Source: Robbsia andropogonis (GTDB lineage: Bacteria; Pseudomonadota; Gammaproteobacteria; Burkholderiales; Burkholderiaceae). From it: a stretch of 64,000 bases of DNA. Numbering within the stretch: position 1 is the stretch's first letter; every line of letters begins with the position of its first letter. The notes below the pieces were generated by a model. It ran no database searches and had not been told where the DNA came from. It saw nothing but the letters and a program-made list of their open reading frames with translations. Both the position numbers and the translations under genes were made by a program. Positions 1-8,652 of this stretch are shown here, piece by piece. The stretch is taken from contig NZ_LAQU01000023.1 of NCBI RefSeq assembly GCF_000970345.1, positions 21,100 to 85,099 of the forward strand, in the 5' to 3' direction.

Positions 1-104
1 TACTTTTAAAATAGAATGCTTTAGTAATCTGACTGACGCGCCATGGATTTGATTGTTCTCATGGTATGCGTTGCGCTTTACAATTTTCTTTCTACGGATG
101 TTCG

Positions 105-2321
105 ATGGCCTATCCCTGGCAATATTTCCGCGCCGGCGGCGTGGATCAGGTTGCAATTCGCTCCGGTGCGGACCTGGCGCATCTTCGTGAACTGGATCAA
201 AAACAATGGGTTGCGCTCGCTTGCCCCACCCGCGGCCTGGAGTTCGATGCCCGCACGCTCGACCTGCTCGATACCGATAACGACGGCCGTATTCGTCCCC
301 CCGAGCTAATCGCCGCGTGCGAGTGGGCGTCCGCGCAATTACGCGATCCGGATGATCTGATCCAAGGCGGAGACGCCATCACAGTCGAACAGATCGCCGA
401 GAAGGAAGAAGATTCGGCAGGCTTGATCATAGAAGCAAAGCGCATCCTCGAACTGCTGGGCAAGTCGCCTGATGCGCCGTTGACCCTTCAGGACGTCAGC
501 GATCGCAGCAAGCTGATCTCGGCGATGCGATTCAATGGCGACGGTGTCATTACGCCCGATACTGCCGCGGATGATGAGACCGTCAGAACCACCTTGGAAA
601 AAATTATCGCAACGCAAGGCGCGGTAAAGGATCTAAGCAGTGCCGATGGCGTAAATCTGGAAAAATCCGATGCATTTTTCGCGAATGCGGTGGCCTTACG
701 CGATTGGCACGCCAAGAACGCCGGGGATGAGGCCATCATGCCGTTCGGCGAAGGCACGGCCGCGGCCGCTGAAGCCTTCGACGCAGTACGCACCAAGATC
801 GACGACTTTTTCGCACGTTGCAGCTTGGCCGCCTATGACGCACGCGCGACCGACGAGCTTAATCCTTCGCAAGACAACTACAAGGCGATCAGTACGCTAT
901 CGCTTTCCAGCAGCGCGCCTGAGATCGCCAGTCTGCCGCTCGCGCCGGTCCAACCGGGTCGGCCCTTACCGCTATTAGGCGATACTGTGAATCCAGCGTG
1001 GAGCAATGCGCTTGGCACGTTCTACCGCGCGGCGTTTGCACCGCAATTCGGCCAGTCCCAGACAACCCAGCCCACCATGACGCAGTTGCAATGGCAAACA
1101 TTGCAGAATCGCCTGGCACCATACCGCCAGTGGAGCAGTACACGGCCGGCGTCGAGTCTGGACAGCCTGACAATCGACGAAATCACGCAGATCGCCAATA
1201 GCGACACGCAGGCAGCCATTAATGCATTGATTGAAGAAGACAAGGCGATTGAGCCGCATAACGCTCGGATCGTCGATCTCGAACGGCTGCTGCGCTACAA
1301 GCGCGATCTGCTCCGCCTCGTGCATAACTTCGTTTCGTTCAAGGATTTCTATCGCCGCGATGGGGCGATCTTCGAAGCCGGCAAGCTTTACCTGGACAGT
1401 CGCAGTTGCGACCTGACCGTTGAAGTTGCCGATATGAACCGGCATGCGCAGCTTGCCGGAATGGCGAAGGCTTGCCTTGCATATTGCGAATGCCGTCGGC
1501 TGAACCAGAAAATGAATATCGTATCGGCGTTCACTGCGGGATCGACGGATTTCCTTTTCGTCGGCCGCAACGGCGTGTTTTATGACCGCCAAGGCAACGA
1601 CTGGGACGCAACCATCGTCAAGCTGATAGATAACCCGACCAATGTCTGGCAGGCCTTCCTGTCACCGTATAAGAAATTCATCCGCGCGATCGAGGAGCAG
1701 GTCGCCAAGCGCGCCGCCGCCAGCGATGCGAAAGTCCAAGGCAATCTCGGTTCGCTGGCGACCAACATCGCATCGACAAACGCCACAACCGCTGCAACGG
1801 CGGCCGATCCGAAAGCCGCGGCAATCAACAGCAAGATCGATGTAGGCACCGTTGCCGCACTGGGCGTGGCTCTCGGCAGCATCAGCGCCGTGATCGTCGG
1901 GGTCTTCGGCAAATTCGTTGAATTGGGATGGTGGATACCGGTCGCCCTAATCGGCATCATCATTGCGATTTCCGGGCCAAGCATGGCAATTGCCTGGCTG
2001 AAGCTGCGGGAACGCAGCCTCGGACCTATTCTGGATGCCAGTGGCTGGGCCATCAATGGCCGCATGAAGGTCAATGTCCGGCTTGGAACGATGTTGTCGC
2101 AGACCGCGCGTATCCCGCTTTCTTCGCGGCCTGTCAAGGACCCCTACGCGGATCGGCACACGGGCGGTTATATCACCGCGACCTTGTTGGTCCTGGCCGT
2201 CGTGGCGATCGTTGGCTGGCGCTTCGGCTGGGCTAACCGCTGGCTACCAGCCGGTGCGCATTTCGCCACCGTGCAGGCACGTGTTACCGGCGCGACACCC
2301 GCCACGCCACCGGCACGATAG
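105..2321 (+). CDS. EF-hand-like membrane protein of unknown function
   Basis: Encodes about 738 residues; the start at 105 (MAYPWQYF) is preferred because the 13 codons upstream look unlike a protein start, but no clear ribosome binding site is visible. Two calcium-loop-like motifs are seen, DTDNDGRIRPPE at about residues 56-67 and FNGDGVITPD at about 143-152, which resemble EF-hand loops by inference. The middle is soluble and helix-rich. Near the C-terminus there are two or three hydrophobic segments (around residues 585-640 and 690-708), so the protein is probably anchored in the inner membrane with its large N-terminal part on one side. I do not recognise a characterised family. It converges on the next gene with an 18-base gap. 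Confidence 0.75.
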   Translation: MAYPWQYFRAGGVDQVAIRSGADLAHLRELDQKQWVALACPTRGLEFDARTLDLLDTDNDGRIRPPELIAACEWASAQLRDPDDLIQGGDAITVEQIAEKEEDSAGLIIEAKRILELLGKSPDAPLTLQDVSDRSKLISAMRFNGDGVITPDTAADDETVRTTLEKIIATQGAVKDLSSADGVNLEKSDAFFANAVALRDWHAKNAGDEAIMPFGEGTAAAAEAFDAVRTKIDDFFARCSLAAYDARATDELNPSQDNYKAISTLSLSSSAPEIASLPLAPVQPGRPLPLLGDTVNPAWSNALGTFYRAAFAPQFGQSQTTQPTMTQLQWQTLQNRLAPYRQWSSTRPASSLDSLTIDEITQIANSDTQAAINALIEEDKAIEPHNARIVDLERLLRYKRDLLRLVHNFVSFKDFYRRDGAIFEAGKLYLDSRSCDLTVEVADMNRHAQLAGMAKACLAYCECRRLNQKMNIVSAFTAGSTDFLFVGRNGVFYDRQGNDWDATIVKLIDNPTNVWQAFLSPYKKFIRAIEEQVAKRAAASDAKVQGNLGSLATNIASTNATTAATAADPKAAAINSKIDVGTVAALGVALGSISAVIVGVFGKFVELGWWIPVALIGIIIAISGPSMAIAWLKLRERSLGPILDASGWAINGRMKVNVRLGTMLSQTARIPLSSRPVKDPYADRHTGGYITATLLVLAVVAIVGWRFGWANRWLPAGAHFATVQARVTGATPATPPAR

Positions 2322-2339
2322 GCGTCAACCACCAACCAT

Positions 2340-2750
2340 TCAACGTGCTTTCTTCAATGCACGTTCAGCTTCCCGGTAGGCGATCTCAGCCATCAACTCC
2401 GCCCAGGTCGCCAGCAGCGACTCGTCGTTGGACAGGAACAGCGGGTCCCTGATCCAGACGATTTCGGTCTGCGCAACAGACGCGGTGTCATCCGCCCGCC
2501 GCCAGCTCGTCTCAAAAATCCGCAAATCTTCGTCGTCACTGTTGCCCTGGGTGACCAGTTCGGCATGAGAGGCCACGCTGCGCACGGCTACCTCCGTAGT
2601 GGGTACCTGCCGCAACGTCGCCAAGACCTGCGCCGCCTTACGTACGGCCGCGCCGCGCGCACCGGCCTGGATAAAAATCACTGTTTCAGGCAGCGGCGCT
2701 TCGCAAATCAGCCGAAACAACGTGCTCTTGCACCGCTCCGAAAGACTCAT
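2340..2750 (-). CDS. small soluble protein of unknown function
   Basis: About 136 residues starting MSLSERCKST; an 11-codon upstream extension to 2783 is possible. The protein has no signal peptide and no membrane segment. It starts with a helix, then an ordinary alpha/beta-type pattern (ETVIFIQAGARGAAVRKAAQ) and ends in a charged helix (EIAYREAERALKKAR). The coding is consistent with surrounding GC-rich codon use. I do not recognise the family and assign no function. It lies between the EF-hand-like gene and the MFS/lipoprotein pair, transcribed in the same direction as the latter but separated from it by about 200 bases. Confidence 0.55.
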   Translation of the reverse strand: MSLSERCKSTLFRLICEAPLPETVIFIQAGARGAAVRKAAQVLATLRQVPTTEVAVRSVASHAELVTQGNSDDEDLRIFETSWRRADDTASVAQTEIVWIRDPLFLSNDESLLATWAELMAEIAYREAERALKKAR

Positions 2751-2950
2751 CGCAAAGCTCGAATAAACAAAAAGGGGACACAAACCCGACCGCGATCACA
2801 TGGGTATAGGTTGCCTGACAAAAAACGTATTGTCGAATTATAGGCAAAAATTGCCAATTCGAGGCGGCGAAACGCAGAACGGGCCCATCCCGGCCAACGC
2901 CCGCGTCCGCGCCATGACCGGCGGCATGTTCCTGATGCGTGCCGTCGCCC

Positions 2951-4345
2951 TCAGCGCGCGTGCTCGTCCGCCGACGCGGGCTCCACCATCGTGGCCGACG
3001 CATCAATGCCTCCCCCGAGCGATTCCGCGGCATTGTCGAGTGTCCGTTCCCGGGTCTCAGGCATCGCCAGCCAGACAGTCAGAACGGCCAGCGCACCTAC
3101 CGCGGCCAGTCCGAAAAAGGCCATCGTGCTACCAAAGCGATCAGCCGCAAAACCCGCCAGCGACGTACTCAGCGTTGCCCCCACGCCGGCGGCCAATCCG
3201 AAAAAACCGATACAGAGGTTATATCGACCTTTGCCACCGGCAACGTCGGCGGCGATCAAGGGCAGCATCACGCCGAACACCGCCGCGCTCAGGCCGTCGA
3301 ACGCTTGAACCGGAACCAGCAGATACGGACTGTTGCTAGTCACCGCAAACAGCAAGGCCCGAATCGGGAGGGCCGAAAAACCGAGCACCAGGATGGGCCG
3401 TCTGCCCCACCGCTGGGAGGCGCGGCCCACCCACGGCGACATTGCCGCGACGATGATCTGTGGCACCACGATACAGGCGGCAATCACCAACTGCACGTGA
3501 TCGCCCATTTTGAGCGTCACTTCGCCGGCAGCGAGATTCAACATAGCCGCATTCGACAGGTGGAACAGCACGATGCAGACCGCGAAGGTCAGCAGCCGCC
3601 GATCTCGGACCAAGATCCAGATCGACTCCTTTGGTTCGTCTTCGAGCGTCGATGTTGTAACGGCGGCCTGTGCCGCACGGGCCGCAGCGGCGCGCGCGGC
3701 GGACGCTGCGGCACCACCGGGTCCATAGGCGGCGTTATTCGTGCCGCGCCCCTTGAAGCGGGCGAGCAACCGGTCCACCCAACGGAAAGAATCACCGCCG
3801 CCCTCGATCATCACAAGGGCGAAGATCGAGGGGATCGTCAGCGCGGCAGTCAGCCAGAAAATCGCCCGGACCGATACATATTGACCGAACAGCCCCATCA
3901 AAAGCGCGGCGAAGGCACTCCCGATGGACGCCCAGCGGGCATTTCGTCCAAGCCGATCGCCCAGGTTCGCCCGACCGACCAGTTTCAATGAGATGGCCGC
4001 CAATGCGGGCACCAGCATGCAGCTCGCAAAACCGTGCAAGACTTCGGCGCCCACCACCGAGATCCACGCGGTACTCAGCGCGAACATCAACGCGCTGATG
4101 GTAACAGCGACGATGGCTGAAATCGCCGCAAAATGCTTGCTGCGAATCGCGTCGACCACCGCGCCGGCCGGCAACTGACTGACCATGGCAGTGATCGTGC
4201 CGACACTCAGCGCCACCCCGATCTCACCTTGCGTCCATTTTTCGGATGCCAGGTAGGAGGCAATGAACGGCCCAAAACCGGTCTGGACATTGGCAATAAA
4301 AAAATTCAGCCAGTCCAGTGCGCGAAGACTACGAATCGTGACCAT
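2951..4345 (-). CDS. major facilitator superfamily transporter
   Basis: A 464-residue polytopic membrane protein, the usual MFS length, with about twelve hydrophobic segments starting at LNFFIANVQTGFGPFIASY. The first-half signature is present as a variant (VVDAIRSKH after TM2) and a second-half equivalent as RASQRWGRRP. The central cytoplasmic loop carries an alanine-rich insertion (around residues 205-245, GGAAASAARAAAARAAQAA), longer than in typical family members. Substrate cannot be read from the sequence; the family exports or imports small molecules using the proton gradient. It starts six bases after the stop of the upstream PRC-barrel lipoprotein gene, so the two are likely co-transcribed. 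Confidence 0.85.
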   Translation of the reverse strand: MVTIRSLRALDWLNFFIANVQTGFGPFIASYLASEKWTQGEIGVALSVGTITAMVSQLPAGAVVDAIRSKHFAAISAIVAVTISALMFALSTAWISVVGAEVLHGFASCMLVPALAAISLKLVGRANLGDRLGRNARWASIGSAFAALLMGLFGQYVSVRAIFWLTAALTIPSIFALVMIEGGGDSFRWVDRLLARFKGRGTNNAAYGPGGAAASAARAAAARAAQAAVTTSTLEDEPKESIWILVRDRRLLTFAVCIVLFHLSNAAMLNLAAGEVTLKMGDHVQLVIAACIVVPQIIVAAMSPWVGRASQRWGRRPILVLGFSALPIRALLFAVTSNSPYLLVPVQAFDGLSAAVFGVMLPLIAADVAGGKGRYNLCIGFFGLAAGVGATLSTSLAGFAADRFGSTMAFFGLAAVGALAVLTVWLAMPETRERTLDNAAESLGGGIDASATMVEPASADEHAR

Positions 4346-4351
4346 GGGCGA

Positions 4352-5344
4352 TCACTGCTTCGCCGAGCTAGGAGCGGGGGCACTGCCCCCGGCCGAAGCC
4401 TTGGCGCTATCGGGCGTCGACTTGTCGTCGCTGCCGGTGTCCGCCGTGGGCGGTGACACAAGCCGGATCGGCTTGCCGCCAACGTATTCCGGCGAGGCCT
4501 CGATCTGCTTTTCGTCGAGGTCAGTCTCCAACCGCGGCGATTTCGGGTCCCCGCGCAGATGCACGGTGCTCCAGGCAGCCGCAATCAGTTGCTTGTCGTG
4601 AATCAGGGAGTCACTGATGTTCAGCACCACCCCTTGCAACTGACCCGTTGCATCCACCAGTACATCGACCACATGCCCGACTTCCTGGCCCTTCGCGGTA
4701 CGAACGGTGGCGTCGATCAAGTTCATCATGCCCGGCGGCGGCGCGGGACTGCCGCCCGACCCGGGACTGGACGCCGTTGGTTCGACCGTGTCCGACGTCA
4801 ACGTGAAGGGTGGTTGACCATGCGGGGCGGGATTGAAGCGCATGCTCTGCCAGGGTAGTCGGACCTTCCGATCGCCCACGCCCATAAATCCGACCAGGTT
4901 CACGACGACAGCCTGCGGGGTGCCATTCATCGCGGCAACCGCGTCCACCGCGCGACCGATGACTTTGCCATTCGGCCGTTGCACCTCGGCGTCGAGCATG
5001 CCCCGCATCTTGCCTCCAGGAATGTCTTGAATGCGCACGATAAGCGGCGCCTTGGGTGGAGGCGGAGGCGCCACCGGTGCGACCGCTTCCTTGCGCGGAG
5101 GCGGGGGCTTGCGAACCGGTCGCGGGGGCGGTCGATGCACAGGGCGCGGCATCGTAAAGAAGACCGGACCGGGCGCCAGCGCCGCAGGGACAGGCAACCA
5201 CACCGCTGGCTTGGGTTCGTCGTTTGGATCAGCCGGCAGAATATGCGCGTCCTCGACCGGTGCGGGCACGCGATCGGTCATCGCGCTGCAAGCCGTCAAC
5301 AGCGCGAGTACAGCGACACAGGTCAGAGACCGCCACCAGGCCAT
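4352..5344 (-). CDS. PRC-barrel-type lipoprotein
   Basis: About 330 residues. The chosen start (MAWWRSLTC) gives a compact lipoprotein signal ending in the lipobox LLTAC. Longer starts at 5422 (with a GAGGAA Shine-Dalgarno-like stretch 12 bases upstream) and 5464 are in frame. After a proline-rich linker (RPPPRPVRKPPPPRKEA), two modules resembling PRC-barrels follow: one with GKVIGRAVDAVAAMNGTPQ and one with GQEVGHVVDVLVDATGQLQ, each with the typical pattern of a residue pair, a VxV strand and a following W-S-V strand. PRC-barrel proteins are adaptor-like; the role here is unknown. The protein is likely anchored in the outer or inner membrane. It is upstream of, and probably in one operon with, the MFS gene. 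Confidence 0.75.
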   Translation of the reverse strand: MAWWRSLTCVAVLALLTACSAMTDRVPAPVEDAHILPADPNDEPKPAVWLPVPAALAPGPVFFTMPRPVHRPPPRPVRKPPPPRKEAVAPVAPPPPPKAPLIVRIQDIPGGKMRGMLDAEVQRPNGKVIGRAVDAVAAMNGTPQAVVVNLVGFMGVGDRKVRLPWQSMRFNPAPHGQPPFTLTSDTVEPTASSPGSGGSPAPPPGMMNLIDATVRTAKGQEVGHVVDVLVDATGQLQGVVLNISDSLIHDKQLIAAAWSTVHLRGDPKSPRLETDLDEKQIEASPEYVGGKPIRLVSPPTADTGSDDKSTPDSAKASAGGSAPAPSSAKQ

Positions 5345-6002
5345 TACCGCGGCCGGCAACGCCCGCCACAGTGGCCAACCAATCAAGCGGGCGGACTCAA
5401 ACAACAGGCGGCACGTCCTCATGAGCGGGCTGCATTCCTCTTTCAAACTGACGACAGGCGCCAAGAATTATTACGGACAACGCCGGCAAGAACGCGTCCT
5501 TCGTCTACGATCAGCACAAAAAACCACTTGTCATACAGCGATATCGACTACCGGTCAGAACAGGCGCTTTCCCAGTCCGCGCCCTGCGCAACGCGATGCA
5601 AGCCTATCTCGCGCAGCACCCCGCCGCCAGCCCCATAACAACGATAACGCCATAATGAATTTTTATAGCAAATTCGCCGATGTTGGAGGCAATTAGCGGC
5701 CACGTTTACCGAATTCTTGCAATATCTTCCGACGCTGCGGCCGTCTATAGGACAACCGCCATCTATACTAAGGCATTCTCCTCGCCACCGTCGAGGTGGG
5801 ATGGCGGTAGTCAGACACCACACGACACCTCGATCCAGTCTATCCAGAACACTCCTCGGCCACATCATTCAAAACGGATGAAATGCGCCACGATGTTATT
5901 TGAGTAATCAAAAGATTCGCTTTTACCTGTAAAGTCCTATTTTTGATATCGCAAGGATAAATGCGTGATGCATCCCTGCCAACGCGGACTTTGCTTAGCC
6001 TG
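5345..6002. other. intergenic region with a two-tier inverted repeat
   Basis: About 540-660 bases between two divergent genes without a convincing coding region. It contains promoters for both presumably. The only clear structure is at 5755-5808: outer arms ACCGCCATC (5755-5763) and GATGGCGGT (5800-5808) pair perfectly, and the inner arms CCACC (5785-5789) and GGTGG (5795-5799) close a five-base loop, leaving a 21-base bulge on the left side. Short open frames here lack ribosome binding sites and protein-like composition. Confidence 0.45.
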
Positions 6003-7103
6003 ATGAAGCGCTTTCTCATCGTCAAAATCACATCGCTGGGTGATGTCGTCATGGCTCAGCCGGTTGTCAGTGACATTCGGCGCGCCTACCCCGAGGCGAT
6101 CATCGACTGGGCGAGCGACGAAGACTATTCCGAGATCCCTTCCTGGAACCCTGATGTTGCGACCGTGCATTGCGCGCCGCTAAGGCTGATCAAGAAGCAG
6201 CGAAACCTGACCGGGGTGCGACAAGTAATACGCGCCGTGGCCGGCATGCGCGCGCATCGCTACGATGCTGTCATAGACATTCACGGCGCCTACAAAAGCG
6301 CGATCGTCGCTTTCCTGGCACGCGCCAAGCAACGCTACGGCTACCCCAACACGTCGCTCGGGGAACGCGGCGCCGCCTTTGCCTATAGCCGCAGGATGAG
6401 ATTCTCGCCCGGTTGCAGTGCCGTACAGATGATGCGAGAAGCCGCCGGGAGCGCGCTCGGCATCACGATCAGCGGTGCGCCGCACTTTGGCCTGCAACCG
6501 CCGCCGCTACCTGCTGAGCAACAACGGGCCTGCCGCCTGCCGCCACGCACGGCGCTGCTATTGCATGGCGCATCCAAACCTGAGAAATGCTGGCCCGTGT
6601 CATCTTGGACAGCCATTGGACGTGCCTTGTATTCGATGGGCATTTCCTGTGTGCTGCCGTGGCATTCGCATGAAGAGCACGAACGCGCGCAAGCCCTTGC
6701 CGCCGCACTCCCTGGCGCCCGGGTACTGCCAAAGATGTCGCTAGCCGAATGCGCACATGCCATCGAGTCAGCCGCATTGGTCATCGGCGTGGATACAGGG
6801 TTGACCCACCTCGCTTATGCGCTGGCGCGTCCCACGGTTGCAATCTTCTCCGCGACGTCGCGTAACCACTTCGGCTTCGACGTGCCGGGCCGGGCTTGCT
6901 CGATCGGTGACGAGGGACGCGTTCCGGATGTAAATGAGGTACTGGACGCCATCCAGCAATTAATGCGGCCCCCAAAGCCACCTTGTGATGACGTGACACG
7001 GCCTCGCACAATCGACGGTGGCCCTGCTCGCGCACCGCATTCCCTTCCGGATGTCTTGGACGCGGATAGCGCCCCACCCAACCCGATCGTCATCGCGTCT
7101 TGA
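6003..7103 (+). CDS. waaC: lipopolysaccharide heptosyltransferase I (GT9 family)
   Basis: Glycosyltransferase family 9 enzyme that by family knowledge adds the first heptose to Kdo of the LPS inner core on the cytoplasmic face. About 366 residues from the start MKRFLIVKITSLGDVVMAQP, which is the family's usual N-terminus; an ATG 14 codons upstream would only add non-conserved residues. Other family features are LLLHGASKPEKCWP (nucleotide-sugar site) and VIGVDTGLTHLAYAL near residue 270. The C-terminal 45 residues after QQLMRPPKP are proline-rich and not conserved. It stands alone, without other core genes next to it. WaaC versus another GT9 heptosyltransferase (WaaF/WaaQ) is decided from N-terminal resemblance only. 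Confidence 0.75.
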   Translation: MKRFLIVKITSLGDVVMAQPVVSDIRRAYPEAIIDWASDEDYSEIPSWNPDVATVHCAPLRLIKKQRNLTGVRQVIRAVAGMRAHRYDAVIDIHGAYKSAIVAFLARAKQRYGYPNTSLGERGAAFAYSRRMRFSPGCSAVQMMREAAGSALGITISGAPHFGLQPPPLPAEQQRACRLPPRTALLLHGASKPEKCWPVSSWTAIGRALYSMGISCVLPWHSHEEHERAQALAAALPGARVLPKMSLAECAHAIESAALVIGVDTGLTHLAYALARPTVAIFSATSRNHFGFDVPGRACSIGDEGRVPDVNEVLDAIQQLMRPPKPPCDDVTRPRTIDGGPARAPHSLPDVLDADSAPPNPIVIAS

Positions 7104-7111
7104 AACATCCA

Positions 7112-7133
7112 GGCCAGGTGGAATCGCCTGGCC
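7112..7133 (+). terminator. GC-rich hairpin after waaC
   Basis: Perfect 7-bp stem GGCCAGG / CCTGGCC with an 8-base loop, starting 9 bases after the waaC stop codon. There is no run of T residues behind it, so it is only a candidate for transcription termination or 3'-end stabilisation. Confidence 0.35.
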
Positions 7134-7434
7134 CTGCATGCGGCCGCCTTACGCAACGCACGGGAGCGCGCACGCCATCTCGCGACGCGCGAATGTCAAA
7201 AGGCTGCTCGCCATCGTGCCGTTGCCGTGGTTCACGACATGTCCTCCGATAGTTCGCTTTATTCCCGTTTGTTCGCATTACCAATCAAATTCTCGCTTGG
7301 CCGTGACCCATAGACGATAACGAACCCTATAGTTTGCGACGCGAGACTATCGCCGCGCCGGTGCCGCCCGTTGAAGAAGATATTCACGAGAGATCCAGTT
7401 TGCACCGACGACGCATTCCAGAGGAGACAAATCC
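7134..7434 (+). other. upstream region of the porin gene
   Basis: About 300 bases without a supported gene. Composition is mixed. The last 20 bases include the strong ribosome binding site GAGGAG about 8 bases before the porin ATG. I do not see a clear sigma-70 pair or a known operator here. Confidence 0.4.
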
Positions 7435-8637
7435 ATGAGCGACGTCACCAACCCAGGCGCCCCCGCATTTCACGCGCATTATCTTCCATACGAACCACCA
7501 ACCGCTGATCGGCGGTGCGTACGACATCGCAAACAGTACGATATCAGCAAGGTCGCCCTCACGACCCTATGCGGTTTATTCCCCTTTCTCGACTGCAACC
7601 CGGCACACGCGGAAACCAACCTTACGCTTTATGGTCGACTGGACAACGGTGTTGAATATCTGAATGGCCTGACCGATGCAAACGGCAAACGTACCCATCG
7701 CTGGCGTGGCCAAAGCGGGGACTGGGGCACCGGCATGTTGGGCCTGCAGGGTGAGGAAACGCTGGGGGCTGGCTTAAAGGTATTGTTCAATCTGGAGCAA
7801 GGGCTCAACACGATGAACGGCGCTGTGGACGGAGGTCGCATGTTCAACCGGTGGGCATACCTGGGAATGTCCCACCCGTCATGGGGCACCTTGTCGGGCG
7901 GACGGATGTTATGGCTTTCGAATGGTGTCTGGGAATTCGATCCCTTCGTGCAGCAGATCTGGTCAAGCGCGTCACTCGTGAGAGGTCGCACCTGGCACCA
8001 GACAAGTAATAACGTGCGCTATCAATCACCCGTCTTCGCGGGCTTCGATGTGAGGTTGCAGATGGCATTGGGAAATCAGACCGGCTTTAACCTAGGCGCG
8101 TCTGGCGACTTCGGCCGCGCGAGCGGCGCGCAATTGACCTATACGCATCCATCGTTTCAGCTACGTGCCATATATGACGACCTACGCGATCCGAATGGCC
8201 GGTTTTCCGACCTCTATCGACATTCACGGGAATGGATCGGCGCGGTCAACGTCGTTGTGGGCCGCATCAAGATCCAGGCGGCGTGGACGCATATGTGGGC
8301 CGGCGATACGGGCGGCAACGGCGCACCGGATCGCGCCGATCATCAATGGCTTGGCGTCACATACCAAATCAACCCAAGCCTGGCTTCGACGATTGGCGCT
8401 TTTCACCTTCGCGCGAATGGCGACGCCGACAAAGGAGGCGGACGGGCAACGATTATCGAGGCCGGCACCACGTATAACCTGTCGAAACGGACCATGCTAT
8501 ATGCCACTGTAGCGCACGTGCGCAACAGTGCAGGTGCCCGCTTTGGCCTGATCCCGGACCCGATCACATCCGCCAATAATCCGGTCCCGGGCGGCCGGCA
8601 AACCGGAGGGTACATCGGCGTCAACCACAGCTTTTGA
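7435..8637 (+). CDS. Gram-negative general porin (OmpC/Omp32 type)
   Basis: A 400-residue outer-membrane beta-barrel protein. The start at 7435 is supported by GAGGAG upstream. It gives an unusually long N-terminal region of about 60 residues before mature sequence (ETNLTLYGRLDNGVEYLNG); the signal peptide core is VALTTLCGLFPFLDCNPAHA. Family features are the first strand with LYGRLDNGVEY, the eyelet-loop region, the GTLSGGRMLW segment, and the C-terminal aromatic residue in GGYIGVNHSF, which is the sorting signal for the barrel-assembly machinery. It forms diffusion pores, typically as a trimer. The long N-terminus may mean that translation starts further downstream. It ends 15 bases before the convergent wspR. 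Confidence 0.88.
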   Translation: MSDVTNPGAPAFHAHYLPYEPPTADRRCVRHRKQYDISKVALTTLCGLFPFLDCNPAHAETNLTLYGRLDNGVEYLNGLTDANGKRTHRWRGQSGDWGTGMLGLQGEETLGAGLKVLFNLEQGLNTMNGAVDGGRMFNRWAYLGMSHPSWGTLSGGRMLWLSNGVWEFDPFVQQIWSSASLVRGRTWHQTSNNVRYQSPVFAGFDVRLQMALGNQTGFNLGASGDFGRASGAQLTYTHPSFQLRAIYDDLRDPNGRFSDLYRHSREWIGAVNVVVGRIKIQAAWTHMWAGDTGGNGAPDRADHQWLGVTYQINPSLASTIGAFHLRANGDADKGGGRATIIEAGTTYNLSKRTMLYATVAHVRNSAGARFGLIPDPITSANNPVPGGRQTGGYIGVNHSF

Positions 8638-8652
8638 ACACGACTCGGTCGA

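Noticed and set aside
2939..3991. Plus-strand Arg-rich frame opposite the MFS gene
   Set aside because: Charged Arg/Gln/His-rich shadow translation; the minus strand encodes a clear 12-TM protein.
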